Shown: one piece after another, positions 12,550 to 23,322 of the stretch
Numbering within the stretch: the stretch's first letter is position 1
Layout: each line of letters opens with the position of its first letter
Origin: Lyophyllum atratum
Lineage: Eukaryota; Basidiomycota; Agaricomycetes; Agaricales; Lyophyllaceae
Assembly (NCBI GenBank): GCA_014905825.1
Contig: JACGCN010000082.1
Span: 28,228 to 92,227, forward strand
DNA length: 64,000 nucleotides
Direction: 5' to 3'
Notes under the pieces: generated by a model
Told to the model about the DNA's origin: nothing
Seen by the model: the letters and a program-made list of their open reading frames with translations, nothing else
Databases searched by the model: none
Program-made: the position numbers and the translations under genes

Positions 12550-14849
12550 TCACAAGTCATATTTGACCATATCATCGGCGTTCACGACAGCCGACGAAAT
12601 AAACGAGCGCGCTTCGACCCAAACCCATACCTAGACAAGTAAATCATCAGTATACCGCCATTTTGTCAAAGGGCAGTACATACCTTCAGCAGAGCCCCCA
12701 GATTGCTCGAAGGCAGATTCTTGTTCATGGACTCCCTCGTAGCCATCTGTCCACCCAGTTGCCGCAGAATCGGCAACGCACTCGCAAACAGATCCAGGTC
12801 CGGATCCAGCTGCCGCCCGATGCCCTCCAGCAGCAAGATTGAAATCACCGTATTGATGAAGTCGCCCTCCATCTTGACGTGGTGCTCCCGCACCGCCTTC
12901 AATACCTCCGTCAAGAGGTCGGAGATCTTGATCTGGCCCAGTGAGAATGTCTTCCGCTTTACGCTGAGGACGAGGTGCTGCATCTTGAGGGCGAAGGTCT
13001 CCTTATCGATAGCGAGTTCGGGGGCGCGAGAGCGCTCGATCATGAGCTGGCCAGTGCGGTATCCGTCGAATTCTGCTACTGCGCGGAAGAGGTCAAGGAA
13101 GTTTTGCCGGTTTCTTGCGTCGAGAGTTGTTACGAGACCGGCGTCAATAAACACGATTTCGGGAATGTAGCCGGCTTCATGAAGAAAGGAAAGTTCCGAA
13201 CGCCATGCATCAGGGAAAGGGATGAGGGCGCGGAGGTGAGATACGATTTCATTCGAGTCGCAGTCATCGGGTGGGAGAGCTGGCTGAGTTTCATCTTTAC
13301 TAGAAAATAGGGTATGGTACAGGTTCTTGAGTAGCAGTTTTGTGGAGGGGGGTTTGGTAAATTTAACGAGAATGTTGCCGGGATGCAGGTCAGAGTGGAC
13401 AAAGTTGTCGAGGAGAAGCATGTTCTATTTAGGACGGGAAGTGAACATTGAGTAGGAGACTAGAAGAAATATGCTCACCAGGAAAGCGTCTAAGCCAACG
13501 GTTGCTAGCTGGTCATCGTAGGGCCCACCACCATTTCTGAGAAATGCCTCCAGCGGCAGGGCGTTCTCATACTCCTCCACCAAGATATCCCGTGTAGACC
13601 ATACCTGAAGAGGTCTGGGGAACGTGACTGGAAGCTTTCTATGTGAAAAGTTGTGTTCAAATGTCAATAGATTCTCAGCCTCATGCCTCAGATCAAGCTG
13701 TTGGAACATCATCGCTCCAAATACTTGCACCTCCTCCGGCAAGGACAACCATTGCATTCCGGGAAGGATCGAGATAATGTGAGCGAAGAAAGACATGATC
13801 GAAAGATCGCGGGATATGGTCTTCTGTACATTGGGGTGCAGAATTTTGATGGCGACGGAGGCAGTGGGGACGGATGGTGGAGGGTCGTTGAGAAGAGTTG
13901 GTCCAATGGCTGCTGCTGGTGTCTTTCGTGACCGGCGAGGACCAAGATACGAGGGTGGTATAAGGTCGTGTTTCAGGGTTGCACGGTATACCTGCACAAA
14001 TCTTCAGCAAGGTCATTGGGAAAGACATGGGAAAACACACCTGGGCGATGGCTCCGGTGCCTATTGGTTTTTCATCGAACTCCTCGAAAACCTCTTCAAA
14101 AGGGCGCTGGAAGACCCTCTCTATGACCTTCTTGGTGTGTTGTATAGAATGCGGGGTTCCATGAGAGTGCAGGGCCCCGAGCTTTTCACAGAATTGCGAA
14201 GGGAACAAGTCTGCACGCGACGCTGCCCACTGTGCCAACTGTGCACGCTAATTAGAGCACAGAATTAAGACTATTCACATAAACGCACCTTGATAAACGT
14301 CGGCCCAGCGGCTTCCATTTTGCTAACGAGCAACTCATACCACCATACCGCACCCCACCTATCACCTCGATACTTCTTCTGCGGTTCTCCGACAAGGAGC
14401 ATAGGACTGCATATTATGACGGGAATAAAGAGGGCGAAAAGGTAGATGAAGCGTTTGGCTGTGAGTATGGGTTCCCAAACGTTGTCGCGGAGGAAGACGC
14501 GTATCCGTGCCGTAATGGAGCGGTCAGACTCGGACGGCGAGAAAATAGTGGGGTTAATGGCTGTCTTTCCAGCAGAAGGATTGGGACATGGACTTGGACA
14601 TGGAATTAGGGTGGGGGAAGAGAAGATGGTTGGAAAGAGGGACTTTGGCCGCGGAGCAAAGTAGAGAGTTAGACCACCTGCCAAGGGGATAAGCCAGAGT
14701 GCTTTTCGGTGGGTAGACCAGCGAGAATAAGAAAAGGAAGGATGGCGAGTCCAGATTGAAGCGTGTCTCGTCGTAAACAAATGCGGCGCCCGTGCGGGGA
14801 ACAAGGACGAGCGGAGGCCCAAGGGCAGCTGGGACAGACGGCAGGCCAT
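12550..14849 (-). CDS. Mitochondrial ABC1/UbiB atypical kinase-like protein (CQD1/ADCK2 type)
   Basis: Member of the UbiB (ADCK/COQ8) family of atypical protein-kinase-like proteins, which act on coenzyme Q and lipid distribution in mitochondria. The N-terminus (MACRLSQLPLGLRSSLFPAR) is basic with a hydrophobic stretch near residue 50 (ALWLIPLAGGLTLYF) and suits an inner-membrane precursor. The signature KMEAAGPTFIKLAQWAASRADLFP carries the KxGQ-region equivalent. It is followed by LGALHSHGTPHS, EKPIGTGAIAQVYRA (the Ala-rich nucleotide loop), VAIKILHPNV, and the catalytic LDNFVHSDLHPGNILV with the metal-binding EIVFIDAGLV. The QWAASR element is shared with yeast Cqd1 and ADCK2 rather than COQ8 (KxGQ). 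A last short exon (12550-12630) completes a tail reading VWVWVEARSFISSAVV. Confidence 0.83.
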
Positions 14850-15239
14850 CTAGTGTGCGGTCTGGCCGTGCTCAGTTGGCTTGCAATGACATGGGGCCAT
14901 CCAAAGAAATTCTGTGACGTCGTCACGGCTAGTCATTCCTTGCTTTTCGGCTATCTGCTCGGGAGTTATCATACACACGATTTCTATGTACTGTCAATTC
15001 AATCGAGGCAGCTCCAGCCAACGGTAATATATGTTATCGCTGACGTGCACAACGAACCACACTCTTGCCGAGGAATTCGACCCATCCAGGGAATGTAATC
15101 TGTTCCTGAAGCTCATGAGAGTTGTTATCAGAGTTTCTATGACTTGTTTGTTACGTAACTACTTCTGAGAAAGAAGTTTAGAATTTCATCCAGTGCTTTG
15201 CCCAGCACTGCAGTCTCCCACTACGGTCTCCATGGTCTC
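14850..15239. promoter_or_regulatory. Divergent promoter between the UbiB-like gene and glycogenin
   Basis: 390 bp between two divergent start codons. It contains TGTGACGTCGTCACG near 14912-14926, two TGAC/GTCA half sites of the bZIP (CRE) type with a three-base spacer instead of the canonical abutting arrangement, and another TGACGTG near 15042. These are suggestive only. No TATA box is obvious on either side. Confidence 0.4.
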
Positions 15240-18200
15240 ATGGCCGCTCCCTATGCCTTCGTAACTCTAGTTTCTTCAGATTCATACCTGCCCGGCGCTC
15301 TTACTCTTGCCGGAGCCCTCAAGGATGTCCATCCGCGTCCCGTCGTCCCGCCAGAGGTTGAATATCAGTCCGTATGCTTGGTCACTCCGGAGACTGTCGA
15401 CGTGTCTACTATCAAGCTCCTCCGGAGAGCTTTTGATGTTGTCATTGGTGTTGAGGTGATTACACAGGAGGATGAAAGGGGTCTAGCGCTACTTGGTGAG
15501 TGCCTCGCTCCAAACTCAACCTAGCCCTTTATTATCTCCCAACGCGATTGCTGGCTATATGGCCGCATCAATCCCGCCTTACCATGAGTCAGATGCTTTC
15601 GGAGTCGCTCCGACATGTTCTAGACGCGTACAACTTCCGAAATATCGAAATAACTCATACATTTCCCATCACCATCTATGCATTATTCGCCCTTCTACAT
15701 GCGAGGCTAACTATCGTTATAGGTCGTCTTGATCTCAACACTGTCCTTACGAAACTACACGTATTCCGGCTCACCCAATTCTCCAAAGTCATCTTCCTTG
15801 ATGCCGACATTCTTCCCATTCGCCCACTTTCACACTTGTTCACGTTACCTTATGAATTCTCCGCATCACCCGACGTCGGATGGCCGGATATATTCAATTC
15901 TGGAGTGATGGTTTTGTCTCCCGGTGAAGACAAATTCAACGAGCTCACCGAGCTTCTGGAATCGAAAGGTTCTTGGGACGGCGGTGATCAAGGCATTCTC
16001 AACGAGTGGCGAGGAGGGAACTGGAACAGACTTAGCTTCACGTACAATACCACCCCAACAGCCGCATACACGTGAGGTTTTGCGATTCTCTCTCCTTGAC
16101 ATGTAGACTCAACTTGCCCTCCCTAGATATGCGCCTGCATATGAGCGATTTGGCTCGCAGATATCTGCCATCCACTTTATCGGTCCCAACAAACCGTGGA
16201 GCGCTCTTTCCTACCGTACCCCTTTCTCTAGCCAGTCTATCCCACCTTCGGACTCCCGTCAACAAGCATACGACTATAACTCTCTCGTGGACCGGTGGTA
16301 TGCTGTCTATGACAAGCACTACCGGTCCCAAGCTCTCTCACAGCAACCACGGTTTGAGATGAAGCGATACGAATCCGCTTGGAACGAGAGGCGTGTGCCT
16401 GCAGCGTCTAGTCCAGCAGAGGATATTCTTAACTTGGAAGATCTCAAACGGTTAGCCGTCGAGGGCATGAATGCTGCGGCTCGTACTCCGTACGACGATA
16501 AGCCTAGTGATGATAAAGGCCCGGAAGGCCAATATCAAAGTCTGCCACTTGGAGGTCGAGTAGACTTGATGCGTCTCAAAGTCCTATCGTCGACAGTGGA
16601 AGAACCTGCAACGGAAGAAGGGCCTCGCGGCAAAGAGGTCGCAAAGGAGAAGAATAGACCAGAGGTACTAGAGGTATCCAACGAAGAGGACCTACGTACG
16701 CCGACGGCGCGTCACGGCAGTCTTCCAGGTGTTTCTTCACCCCAGTGGCGCATGCTGTCGACTCCTGAACCAAGCGAAGTGCCTCCAAGCCCGCATCCAC
16801 ATCCAATTCCCCTTCCTCCAGTAACACCTCCTGCAGGCTATGATTTGCAACCATTTCAGCCCCCTTCTGAGCCCGAAAGTCCATCTAAGCCTACGTTACC
16901 TCACGATGAGAAGCAGCCAGCTCCCTCGCCACCCCAAGACCAGCCTCCTCAGGCTGAGCATCGAGCTGAACACCGCAAGGATCCACCTCGATCTCGGTCC
17001 CCCACCATGCTTTTATGGAATCCTGCTGTCGAGCCGCCACCCACTGAAACTCCTCTTTCTTCCGCTTTCCCTTCTAGCACATATTTCCCAAACGCTTGGG
17101 ACCCATCTCCTCCCAAGATAACTCAGCAGCCTCACACCCCCAACATCCCTCACACTCCAGTCCCTGATTCTGGAGCTCTATTTGAACCTTTGCCTCGTCC
17201 TGAAATTCCCGAGTCTTTAGTTAGGCAAGGCCACTATCGAAATGTCACAGGCGAGGACCAGCACGGCGCTACTCCCGGCCCAGATCATACCAAGATCAAA
17301 CACGTCTTCCCTTGGGAAGAAAAACCTCGCCATCTCCCAGGACGCGTCTTTCCCGTTGCAGATTCTCCCAAACCTTCTTTATTTTTGAGCCCTGAAAGCC
17401 AGACAAGCCAGACCTCTTCTTCGGAGGTTCCTACCACTCCAGAAACGAAATCATCTCTCCCTCCACCAGTTTTGTCCCCGTTATACGGTTTACCGTCCTC
17501 CTTCACTTATCCGAACGCATGGGACACGATTCCTAGTATAAAAAGATATGCATCAAAGCTTGCGCGGCCTCCTCCCCCCCAGCCGCTGGCGCCGGCGTTT
17601 GATGACCATTGGGACCGACGGAGGAGCACCAGCTGGGATGAGAAGGCGGAGGCAAGCAGTCGAGACGGAGATGTTGAAGATGAGGGGGACGAAAGTGCTG
17701 AAGAGCCAGTGGCGGGCAATGCTGCATGGGATGATGACAATATGCCCAGGTCTGCCAAAGCCTTGCAGCGCTCCAGACGAGGCTCGGCGGCTCGCACTAT
17801 CGCTGAGATCAGGGCGCGGTACAGGGATTTTGGTGTCCAAACCATCCCCCGGGAAATGCGGGCACAGGGTGTCCAGACGATCACACCCGTCACCCCACCC
17901 GTCAAGCCTCAGAGTGAGGCCCCCCCTGAGGCAGAGAGTAAACCCACACTGTCAAATAAACGACATTGGACCCCCTCTGGCCGCCCGAACGTGTCCCCCT
18001 CAGTCACAGTACATGATTCTGGAAATGGACGAGACGTATCTGAGGCATCGGCAGTTCCTTTCCCCAGCTCAGGACCGCAACGCCGTTTATCGAAGTCCAG
18101 TCCACAGTCACCGTCGCTATCCACCCACATTCGATCCCCTCTCGCATCGTCCCCTTCCCCTCAAGCTTCTCGCCCCTTGAAGATCAATACACCACCGCTG

Positions 18201-18467
18201 AAATCTCCGATTCGCTCTCCTCACTCCCCTGCGAATCATATTGCGCCTGCCGTCACCCGCCAACCATCGAACGACTCGTCGCTCGGCTCCCCCGCATCTT
18301 CGATAGGTCCGGTTTCCCCGTCGGACGGCCAGCCCATCCCCTCTCCACAGCGGAAGGGCGGGCGCGTGTGGGACCCCGCGCGCGGTGTTGAGCTCTTCAA
18401 ACGTGGTTCTGAAGAAGTTCTGGCGCGATTCTTGAAGATGGGATCTTGGGAAGACGAGAACCATTGA
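15240..18467 (+). CDS. Glycogenin (GT8 glycosyltransferase) with long disordered C-terminal tail
   Basis: Self-glucosylating primer of glycogen synthesis; one of the genes habitually linked to the A mating locus in mushrooms. I choose the ATG at 15240 (MAAPYAFVTLVSSDSYLPGA), which matches the usual family start; an in-frame ATG at 15198 would add 14 residues. GT8 landmarks are KLHVFRLTQFSKVIFLDAD (DxD metal site), PDIFNSGVMVLSP, GGDQGILNEW and the HFIGPNKPW donor-site motif. Exons are about 15240-15494, 15722-16071 and 16127-18467; the first intron (~226 nt) is long for this genome. The ~700-residue tail is Pro/Ser-rich and disordered, with short motifs (YFPNAWD, TYPNAWD, HVFPWE) and a conserved-looking end (RGSEEVLARFLKMGSW), which in this family should contact glycogen synthase. 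Confidence 0.9.
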
Positions 18468-18860
18468 TCAGCCGCCACTGGCCCGCCCCTCACATGTGTG
18501 TATGTTTTTTATCGCATTATCTCGCATATTACTTTTCGTTCATCCCTTGTAGATACCCTCGTGAACATGATGATCATTCCTTACTTTTTCAAAACCGCTA
18601 GGTACTACAATCGCCTTCTGCTCGACAGTTCATTATACTCGTCGCTGTGACTTTCATTCGAGCTCTCCAAGAAGCTTCGCCGTGTCCTGACTCCGATGTA
18701 AGAACAGCCGCATCGACGATGTAATTTGCAATCAATCAATGTCGTCATCTTATCTGGATAGTGATGTCATATATTGACCAGTGCTCCAAATGGAAGACGT
18801 ATAAATGGGATCCTCGAAACCATTCTACACCAGAAAGCAATCACTATCAGCCCTACTACA
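18468..18860. promoter_or_regulatory. Spacer with promoter of the LEA-like gene
   Basis: 393 bp between the glycogenin stop and the next ATG. The only clear element is a TATA box, TATAAATGG at 18800-18808, about 60 bp before the ATG at 18861. A clear TATA box is unusual among the housekeeping genes of this window and fits an inducible gene. Nothing else is seen. Confidence 0.5.
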
Positions 18861-19772
18861 ATGTCAACAACGAACACCGGTCATATTTTCAACGTTCCCG
18901 AGCCTGAAGGCAAAGAGTATGCATCTCTTTGTCTCATCCTCCTCTAATGTTCGCTGACATACTTGATAGACGCGTCGAGCTTGAGACCACAGCTGCTGAG
19001 GCGCAGATCGAGGCACCCACCCCTGCAGAGGCTCGCGAAGTGGAGGCGAACGCAGAGCACGCACACGAAGTTGCTCATGAAGCAGCAGACGCGGCCAAAG
19101 TAAGCTTCGCCCAATCACACCCTTGGAAATACTCTGATCGTCGCTTTGTCAGTCGAAAGGTCCAGCTCTGACGGGTACGCCACCTTCTGCCGTCGACCAG
19201 CTGCAAACGGAAGTAAAGGCGAAGACGAACGAGGCGGTCGCTGAAGGCCATCAGGATGTTGATGCTGCCAAGGCAGCAGGCGCTGGATATGTAGACCAGG
19301 CGAAGGCGTTAGCCGCGAACGCGATCTCTAAAGCTCAGGTATGCTCACAGCTGCTATTGGTACTCATGGGCGTATCCTTACTCGTTCTTTCTAGTCTTAT
19401 TTGCCTACCAGTGTCGGCGGACAAACGTCCAGCCTCGCCCAACCGGCGAGCGGCATTGCCGACACGCTCCAGAATACCGCGGCCACGGTAGTCGGAAACA
19501 CAAAGCAGTACCTCGCATCGGCACAGGAAGCCTCCAAACCCCACATTGAGACCGTGAAGGAGGTCGCAAAGCCCCACGTCGAGACCATCAAGGGGGCTAC
19601 GCAGAACGTTCTAGGAACGGCCGGTACACAGGGTGCGCAAGTAACGCCTGCATCGTCAACCGGTATACCAGCTACAAGCGCCCCTCTCGAGAATGGCCCA
19701 CATACTGTCGGCACACCATATCCTTCGACGACGACAACTACGGGTACGAACGTCGGATCGAAGGTCGCGTAA
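18861..19772 (+). CDS. LEA-like amphipathic repeat protein, unknown function
   Basis: Not a named family that I recognise. Four exons (18861-18916, 18970-19099, 19153-19338, 19395-19772) sum to exactly 750 nt, giving 249 residues. Composition is Ala/Glu/Lys/Thr-rich with almost no aromatic residues and no signal peptide. The middle part reads as amphipathic helix with loosely repeated 11-residue units (KPHIETVKEVA, then KPHVETIKGAT), as in late-embryogenesis-abundant and similar stress proteins. The C-terminus is Thr/Pro/Gly-rich and disordered. A TATA box lies ~60 bp upstream. Stress or membrane protection is the obvious guess from composition, but that is inference only. Confidence 0.7.
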
Positions 19773-19996
19773 CCCCGTACTCCATCCCCGTGCTTATATA
19801 TACATACCCACCGCATTTACACTATTGTATTTTATAATTTGTGAATATGCAAGGTCGTCGCTTCCTGGTGGCGATGTTACAGTGGCACTTGTGTGATGAT
19901 GTCATCTCTAGAAAAGGTAATGTAGGTGATGCTAGTGATCAGTACCAATCTCTTCTGAGTCCTCACTCTCACCAGTAGACAACATATACCTGCGTC

Positions 19997-20942
19997 ATGG
20001 TACATCCCGGCCACTCTCGGACTACAAGATGTTGACTGAAATCCTGTAGGATGACTTTATGAAGTTCGCAAAGAAGGGCTATGAAGCATACAACGAGTCC
20101 CAATGTAAGATCGATCAATCTCTCCGACGATAACCATATCGCTGAGAGTTCCTCCCATTCTAAAGCTGACGTCAACAAGACTGGCGGCCAGCATCTCAAC
20201 TCCCCCGATAATATTGCACAGCAATCTGGACGCGGGGGACCCAATAGTAAGCATGAATGCCTGGAGCGAGTTTAAAGTTCTGATCTAACATGGCTGCAGT
20301 AAACCACGCCGAGGTAGTGTCGTCAGCAGAGCAAGAAACAGGAGAGCGCGGCCTGTTTGAAACCGCCCTCAGCTTCCTTGGGGACAACAAGGTGAGCCCC
20401 ACCTCAGCGGCAATTCAAGCGCCACGAATCAAGACCTGTCCCCGCAGAACGAGCATGAACAGCCTCTCGACGAAGAACATGTAACCAAGGCTCATGAGAA
20501 GGCCTATGCCGAGGGAAATGCCTCTGCGCTGAGTGCCAGCTCTATGGGCAGTGCAGCTGCTTTACAGGTACATCGTCAATTATATACGTCGTAGATACTA
20601 GCGCTTAGCACGACCATACCCCAGATCCTCAAGCAATTCACCTCCGGAGGCAAGAGCGGCGGCAGCGGCTCCCAGACCCATCTCATCAGCATGGCGATGG
20701 CGGAGGCGACGAAGTTGTTCGACAAGTCTGGAGGAGCTGCGTCGGGCAATAAACAGGATGCTGTCAATGGTGCTGCGATGACTGTCATGAAGTTGTTGGT
20801 ACAGTCGAAGTTCAGTGGAGGAACCGCTGGTAGCAGCTCTGGTGGAGTGGGCGGGTTGATGAGCCTTGTGAGTTCCTGTATTCCGTGATGTCAGAGCATC
20901 GTGAACTGACACTGCTGCACGTAGGCCACACACTTCGCGTGA
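19997..20942 (+). CDS. DUF7721-like small fungal protein
   Basis: Uncharacterised basidiomycete protein that I associate, from memory of the family's look, with DUF7721. The seven-exon model (19997-19999, 20050-20104, 20166-20246, 20300-20391, 20448-20567, 20625-20867, 20925-20942) closes in phase to 612 nt, 203 residues. The first exon is the ATG alone, supported by the donor ATG|GTACAT, the acceptor at 20049, and the frame of DDFMKFAKKGYEAYNESQ. The protein has a helical start, then GERGLFETALSFLGDNK, an Ala/Glu-rich segment, then LISMAMAEATKLFDKSGG and a Gly/Ser-rich stretch with MTVMKLLVQSKF. No signal peptide or membrane helix is seen. It is the last gene before the HD locus. Confidence 0.68.
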
Positions 20943-21263
20943 TAAGCATAGAAAGTTATAAACGGACATGTACAATACCAGTATCTGATGTGGATCTTGT
21001 TCACATCGCGCAACTCGGATCGGATTTGTGGCATTTCAACTAAGTGAAATTGTTGCTAGTACAAGCCATGCATATTGATACGGTATATGGTTGAGAGCGA
21101 TGAGATATATGGAAAGCAAGAAGAGCAGGATGATAGCAGGAGCGAGCAGACAACGGGAATGCGAGAATAAATAAAGATAAAGATATTGTGGTGGGATTCA
21201 TGTCAAGATGCACTATCATAGACAAGGGTATTTTGCCATAGGTCGAAGAAGGTGGATAGTGTA
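20943..21263. other. Convergent 3' flank between the DUF7721-like gene and HD2 of module 1
   Basis: 321 bp between two convergent stop codons. It holds the 3' untranslated region of HD2-1, including AATAAATAAAGATAAAG-type AT-rich signal sequence near 21166-21184 (seen on the plus strand) and the 26-nt element at 21199-21224 that recurs downstream of HD2-2. No gene is seen. Confidence 0.6.
21199..21224. repeat. 26-nt element past the HD2-1 stop, copy 1
   Basis: A 26-nt stretch starting CATGTCAAGATGCACTATCA lies 40 bp beyond the HD2-1 stop codon on its 3' side. It recurs, base for base, 67 bp beyond the HD2-2 stop at 26120-26145. It probably belongs to the 3' untranslated region of both genes. 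It is either a relic of the tandem duplication of the HD module or a conserved RNA-level signal. Confidence 0.8.
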
Positions 21264-23128
21264 TCATTGTAGCGCACGCAGAGGGAAGTTCCGAGATTCT
21301 GTATGTCCAGCAGATGCAACCACGATGTCAAAAATAGATGGCTGCTTCGGTTCAGCAGTTATAGAAAAGCTGAAGGGTGTCCCATCCACAGGTGAAAGCG
21401 ATCGATCGCCAAACAGGCTATGCATGTTCTCGAAGTCAAGACCAGATACTGACACAGAGGGAGAGTCCCCTGATAACGAAGCGTATGGCATCTCAGGCGT
21501 TGCAGGGGTGCTAGATGACGAGTTTGAGCTGCCCGAGGATGAGGATGGTCTTTGATCGGACGATGCGTCAGAGCCGAAGGACGGCGTGCGGGAGCTCGAC
21601 GATGAAGACCGGGAAGGTGCCGGAGAAGCATCTGAATTGGCTGGACTGCCACGACGATGAGCGATGCTCACGTTCTTGGGAGTGCGTTTGGGAAGAGGAG
21701 CAACCTTTCGGCGCATGGGGGTATTGTTGGACGGGTGAGGCGGTACGAGGGTGGTGGGCTGGGAGGAAGGGCTGGGAGAACGGAAAGGGTGAAGGCGAGA
21801 AGAAGATGCAGGAACGGTGGGGAGACGCGACGTATACAGTGAGGGAAGGGGTTTGATAGATCGGACCAAAGCAGGATGAGGAGCAGAAGGTAGAACTGTG
21901 ACCCTTGAGTCACACCAGGACCGAGCTGAACTTGAGTGTCGTGTCATGGAAACAGGTGCCCTCATATGAAGTTTAGTGTTGAAATCTGCAATGAAATCGT
22001 CCATGTCTATCGGTATCTTGACGGCGCGATGCGTTGTAGCAGGTTTGCGAAACCATACAGGTGGAGGGAACTTGAAAGTGCCCTCCTTGCATGGGAAAGG
22101 ATCATAATCAAAGCGAGGGGGATACAAGCTTGGAAAAGCATGGAGGGGCCGAGGGGGGTTCAGGAGATTGGGAGCTGTGGGACCCCAGGATCGTGCTGGC
22201 GTCGATTGCTTCAAGCGGCAATTAGTAAGACCGTCGACAAACATGCGGGTTGACATACCGTGTCTTCCACATCCGAAAAATCGTCTTTGTCGGGCTCTAG
22301 ATTGATAGACCTCCGTTCATGTTTGGGGACAGTGAAGAACGACATTTTTTGTTTTAGAGATTTTAGAGAGATTTCGAGAGGGAGTGGGTCCTCGGTCAAC
22401 CTCCTGAGTGGCTTGCCATCCTTTCTTGCGCGGTTGCGGTGGTTTTGAAACTGATGGCAAGGAAAAAAGTGTCAGAACGCCGCGATACATATGGTGAAAG
22501 CTGGGACATACCCAAACTTCAATCTGGCGGGGGGTCATCATGGATTTTCTTGCCAAAACAGACCTGTCGCGCGCAGAAGGGTACGCGTTGTGTTCGAAAT
22601 ATTTCTCTAAGAGGGGTGTATATTCCTAGAAAAAAAATCAATGGACTGTCATTTTGATGGCAGAGAAATGCGTACGTGATTAAACGTCGGTTTGTTTCCC
22701 TTTGCGTGTGGCCTAGCGGCCACTGATTCCACCTTCGCAACAGCATCACGGGCACAGGCGAAGGCATCTTCTGCCCATGCATGCGTCTGCTGCATATACG
22801 CCGTATGCCATGCTGCGGTCATCGTTAGCACTCCTTTTTGAGTAATACGTCCTGCCGCTGATGCTTTTCGAAATGCATTTCTGAATGAAGTCTCACAAAC
22901 GTCGCGTAGACCGTGTGCCGTCTTTAGATATGTCTCAGATGCCTGTCGTGCGATAATAGGTGACAAGCCGATTTTCTCGAGCTGAGGAGCGATAGTTGTG
23001 ATCTGGGGGAGCAGAAGAGCAGAGTCGGGGAGGGTGTTTGAGATAGCAGGGGTTACAGTACCAGACGACGGCATGTGTTGACTGAAGCTAGTGGGTAGTC
23101 CGTGAAAGGATCCCTTCAGATGATGCAT
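21264..23128 (-). CDS. HD2: HD2 homeodomain mating-type protein, module 1
   Basis: HD2-class A-mating-type transcription factor; heterodimerises with an HD1 protein from a compatible mate. The ATG at 23128 opens MHHLKGSFHGLPTS. A short N-terminal region (PQLEKIGLSPIIARQASETY) used in partner discrimination follows. The typical homeodomain is split over two introns: EYTPLLEKYFEHNAYPSARD, LARKSMMTPRQIEVW, then FQNHRNRARKDGKPLRRL, giving the canonical WFQNHR recognition helix. The long C-terminus has a basic NLS-like patch (RRKVAPLPKRTPK), a Ser-rich block and a strong match to HD2-2 (SSSRLHPFRSPSP, YPPRFDYDPFP). Introns lie at about 22628-22670, 22448-22512 and 22207-22258. Divergent from HD1-1 across ~195 bp. 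Confidence 0.9.
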
Positions 23129-23322
23129 GGAGGAGAAAACTGAGGGTAGCTCTCACTAGCATTGAACGAGCGCTGCTTTGTCCCAACTACCAAAGCCTAA
23201 ACAGGCGAACAATGCAGGAAGACTCGCTTATGTAAGCACAATGCCCATCGCATTGGCACTTGACTTGTGAGAGCACGGCTGAGACGAACATCCACTCATA
23301 CTCCCACTCTCCCACTAGACCT
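23129..23322. promoter_or_regulatory. Divergent HD2-1/HD1-1 promoter with ACAATG/ACAAAG sites
   Basis: 194 bp shared by the two divergent genes of module 1. It carries HMG-box-like cores: ACAAAG on the minus strand at 23176-23181 (context GGGACAAAGCAG), ACAATG at 23209-23214 (context GGCGAACAATGCAGG) and ACAATG at 23238-23243. The basidiomycete pheromone response element is ACAAAGGGA. The context GG-GAACAATG is shared with the promoter of module 2. Function is inferred. Confidence 0.5.

Noticed and set aside
12703..14268. Several plus-strand frames over the UbiB-like gene
   Set aside because: The minus strand has the full kinase-like motif series; the plus frames have no recognisable content.
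14912..14926. CRE-like palindrome TGACGTCGTCA as a strong bZIP site
   Set aside because: Half sites are separated by three bases, unlike the standard CRE/AP-1 spacing, so I only mention it within the promoter entry.
15500..15730. Open frame through the first glycogenin intron
   Set aside because: It simply continues the second-exon frame backwards. Splicing GTGAGT...TTATAG gives the conserved ALLGRLDLNTVLTKLH, and the intronic translation has no GT8 features.
17548..18180. Overlapping 210-codon plus-strand frame inside the glycogenin tail
   Set aside because: Shadow frame caused by the GC-rich, Pro/Ser-coding tail; no family features and no splice support.
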